Shown piece after piece: positions 5,987-6,368 of a stretch of 6,368 nucleotides of DNA (the stretch's first letter is position 1; every line of letters begins with the position of its first letter). Position numbers and translations under genes: made by a program. The stretch spans positions 1 to 6,368 of the forward strand of contig QYQC01000164.1 in assembly GCA_007280315.1 (NCBI GenBank). Reading direction: 5' to 3'. The notes below the pieces were generated by a model that had not been told where the DNA came from, did no database searches, and saw only the letters and a program-made list of their open reading frames with translations. This DNA is from Betaproteobacteria bacterium (GTDB taxonomy: Bacteria; Pseudomonadota; Gammaproteobacteria; Burkholderiales; SG8-39).

Positions 5987-6007
5987 GGGGATGTATCCCC
6001 CCGTTTT
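5987..6007 (+). terminator. Terminator-like hairpin after the SCO gene
   Basis: GGGGAT at 5987-5992 pairs with ATCCCC at 5995-6000 (as a hairpin, five pairs with a TGTA loop), followed after CCCG by TTTT at 6004-6007. It lies about 20 bases after the SCO stop and before the end of the convergent rpoH gene. The T run is on the forward strand, so it should mainly end the ctaB-SCO transcript. It is short, and the T run is a few bases from the stem. Confidence 0.5.
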
Positions 6008-6032
6008 GAAATGGGCTCTATCGACGCGCGAC

Positions 6033-6368
6033 TTACGCCGGCGCGAGCAGGCCCTTCATTTTCTGCATCGCCTTGACCTCGACCTGGCGTATGCGTTCGG
6101 CTGAAACATTGAACTCGGCCGCAAGGTCATGCAGCGTCGCCGGATCCTTCTCGCGCAGCCAGCGCGCTTCGATAATGCGGCGACTGCGCTCGTCCAGGCT
6201 GGCCAGCGCCGTTTGCAGGCCCCGCGCTTCGACGCGGCCGGTTTCGACGGATTCGAGCAGCTGCGAGGGCTCGTTACGCGCGTCGGTCAGATAGGCGATG
6301 GGCGCCAAGCTGTCCTCATCGTCATATCCGCCTTACCGGGCAAGGTCGTGGCCTGTAATTCGGGTTTC
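6033..6368 (-). CDS. rpoH: RNA polymerase sigma-32 (RpoH), C-terminal part, interrupted by an in-frame stop
   Basis: Heat-shock sigma factor; this part holds region 4, which reads the -35 element. Reading leftward from 6368 the frame gives ETRITGHDLAR, then TAA at 6335-6333, then GGYDDEDSLAPIAYLTD and on to the stop at 6033-6035. Both sides of the TAA are RpoH-like in the same frame: ETR-TGHD matches the conserved ESR/ETR segment after region 3, and DERSRRIIEARWL, TLHDLAAEFNVSAERIRQVE and KAMQKMK are the region 4 helices with the helix-turn-helix. The TAA sits in the acidic variable linker. A TTG at 6306-6308 could start a 91-residue fragment, with GAGGA 4 bases upstream, but this is probably chance. 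Either a true nonsense mutation, a sequence error, or a split protein. Convergent with SCO. The 5' part of the gene is outside the window. Confidence 0.88.
6333..6335 (-). other. rpoH: In-frame TAA inside the rpoH reading frame
   Basis: The forward bases TTA read as TAA on the reverse strand. The codon phase is the same as for the conserved residues 11 codons before it (to the window edge) and for those after it. A single substitution from GAA, CAA or AAA would explain it; a single indel would not, as the frame is the same on both sides. Confidence 0.85.

Noticed and set aside
6306..6332. A separate small gene starting at TTG 6308
   Set aside because: The sequence before the TTG, back to and beyond the TAA, is also RpoH-like in the same frame, so the fragment is part of a broken or misread rpoH. 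The GAGGA before the TTG is coded by conserved-looking acidic codons.
1..6368. Mobile elements, CRISPR arrays, tRNA or rRNA genes
   Set aside because: No spaced direct repeats, no transposase-like protein, no inverted terminal repeats and no tRNA- or rRNA-like stretch were seen; almost all bases are in conserved genes.

Overview
The window is part of an aerobic respiration locus from a GC-rich proteobacterium, most likely a betaproteobacterium. It carries the 3' end of the aa3-type cytochrome c oxidase operon and its assembly genes, and ends in the 3' part of a convergent rpoH (sigma-32) gene. The betaproteobacterial assignment rests on protein style and gene order: ctaD, a tiny one-helix assembly protein, ctaG/cox11, a DUF2970 protein, ctaE, a reverse-strand twin-transmembrane protein, SURF1, a SCO-like membrane protein, ctaB, SCO, then rpoH. 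This is recalled family knowledge, not a database search.

Layout. Positions 1-1042 hold the C-terminal two thirds of subunit I (CtaD), with the CuB, heme a and heme a3 ligands and the K-channel lysine intact. A 34-residue membrane protein (1057-1161), Cox11/CtaG (1158-1721) and a DUF2970 protein (1721-1933) follow with 4-bp and 1-bp overlaps. Subunit III (CtaE, 1950-2801) has a strong ribosome binding site. A hairpin overlaps the ctaE stop codon. A reverse-strand 65-residue two-helix protein (2848-3045) then interrupts the direction of transcription. Its divergent 69-bp spacer with SURF1 (GTG start, 3115-3822) contains a clean inverted repeat. SURF1 overlaps a SCO/thioredoxin-fold membrane protein (3791-4384) by 32 bp.

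A 113-bp gap (4385-4497) holds a perfect 20-bp palindrome and a sigma-70-like promoter candidate. In many relatives the heme A synthase gene (ctaA/COX15) lies at this place, and it is absent here. ctaB (heme O synthase, 4498-5385) and a SCO lipoprotein (5378-5968) overlap by 8 bp. A terminator-like hairpin separates them from rpoH on the reverse strand.

Function. CtaD and CtaE are catalytic-core subunits. CtaG and SCO supply copper to CuB and CuA. SURF1 helps heme a insertion or subunit I maturation. CtaB makes the heme O precursor of heme A. The small membrane proteins are probably accessory or assembly factors.

The main oddities are an in-frame TAA in the rpoH reading frame just before sigma region 4, the missing ctaA with a palindrome in its place, the dyad upstream of SURF1, and an adjacent cysteine pair in the SCO protein in addition to its CxxxC motif. 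I found no clear sign of a wholly new system; the locus is mostly a conserved oxidase assembly cluster.
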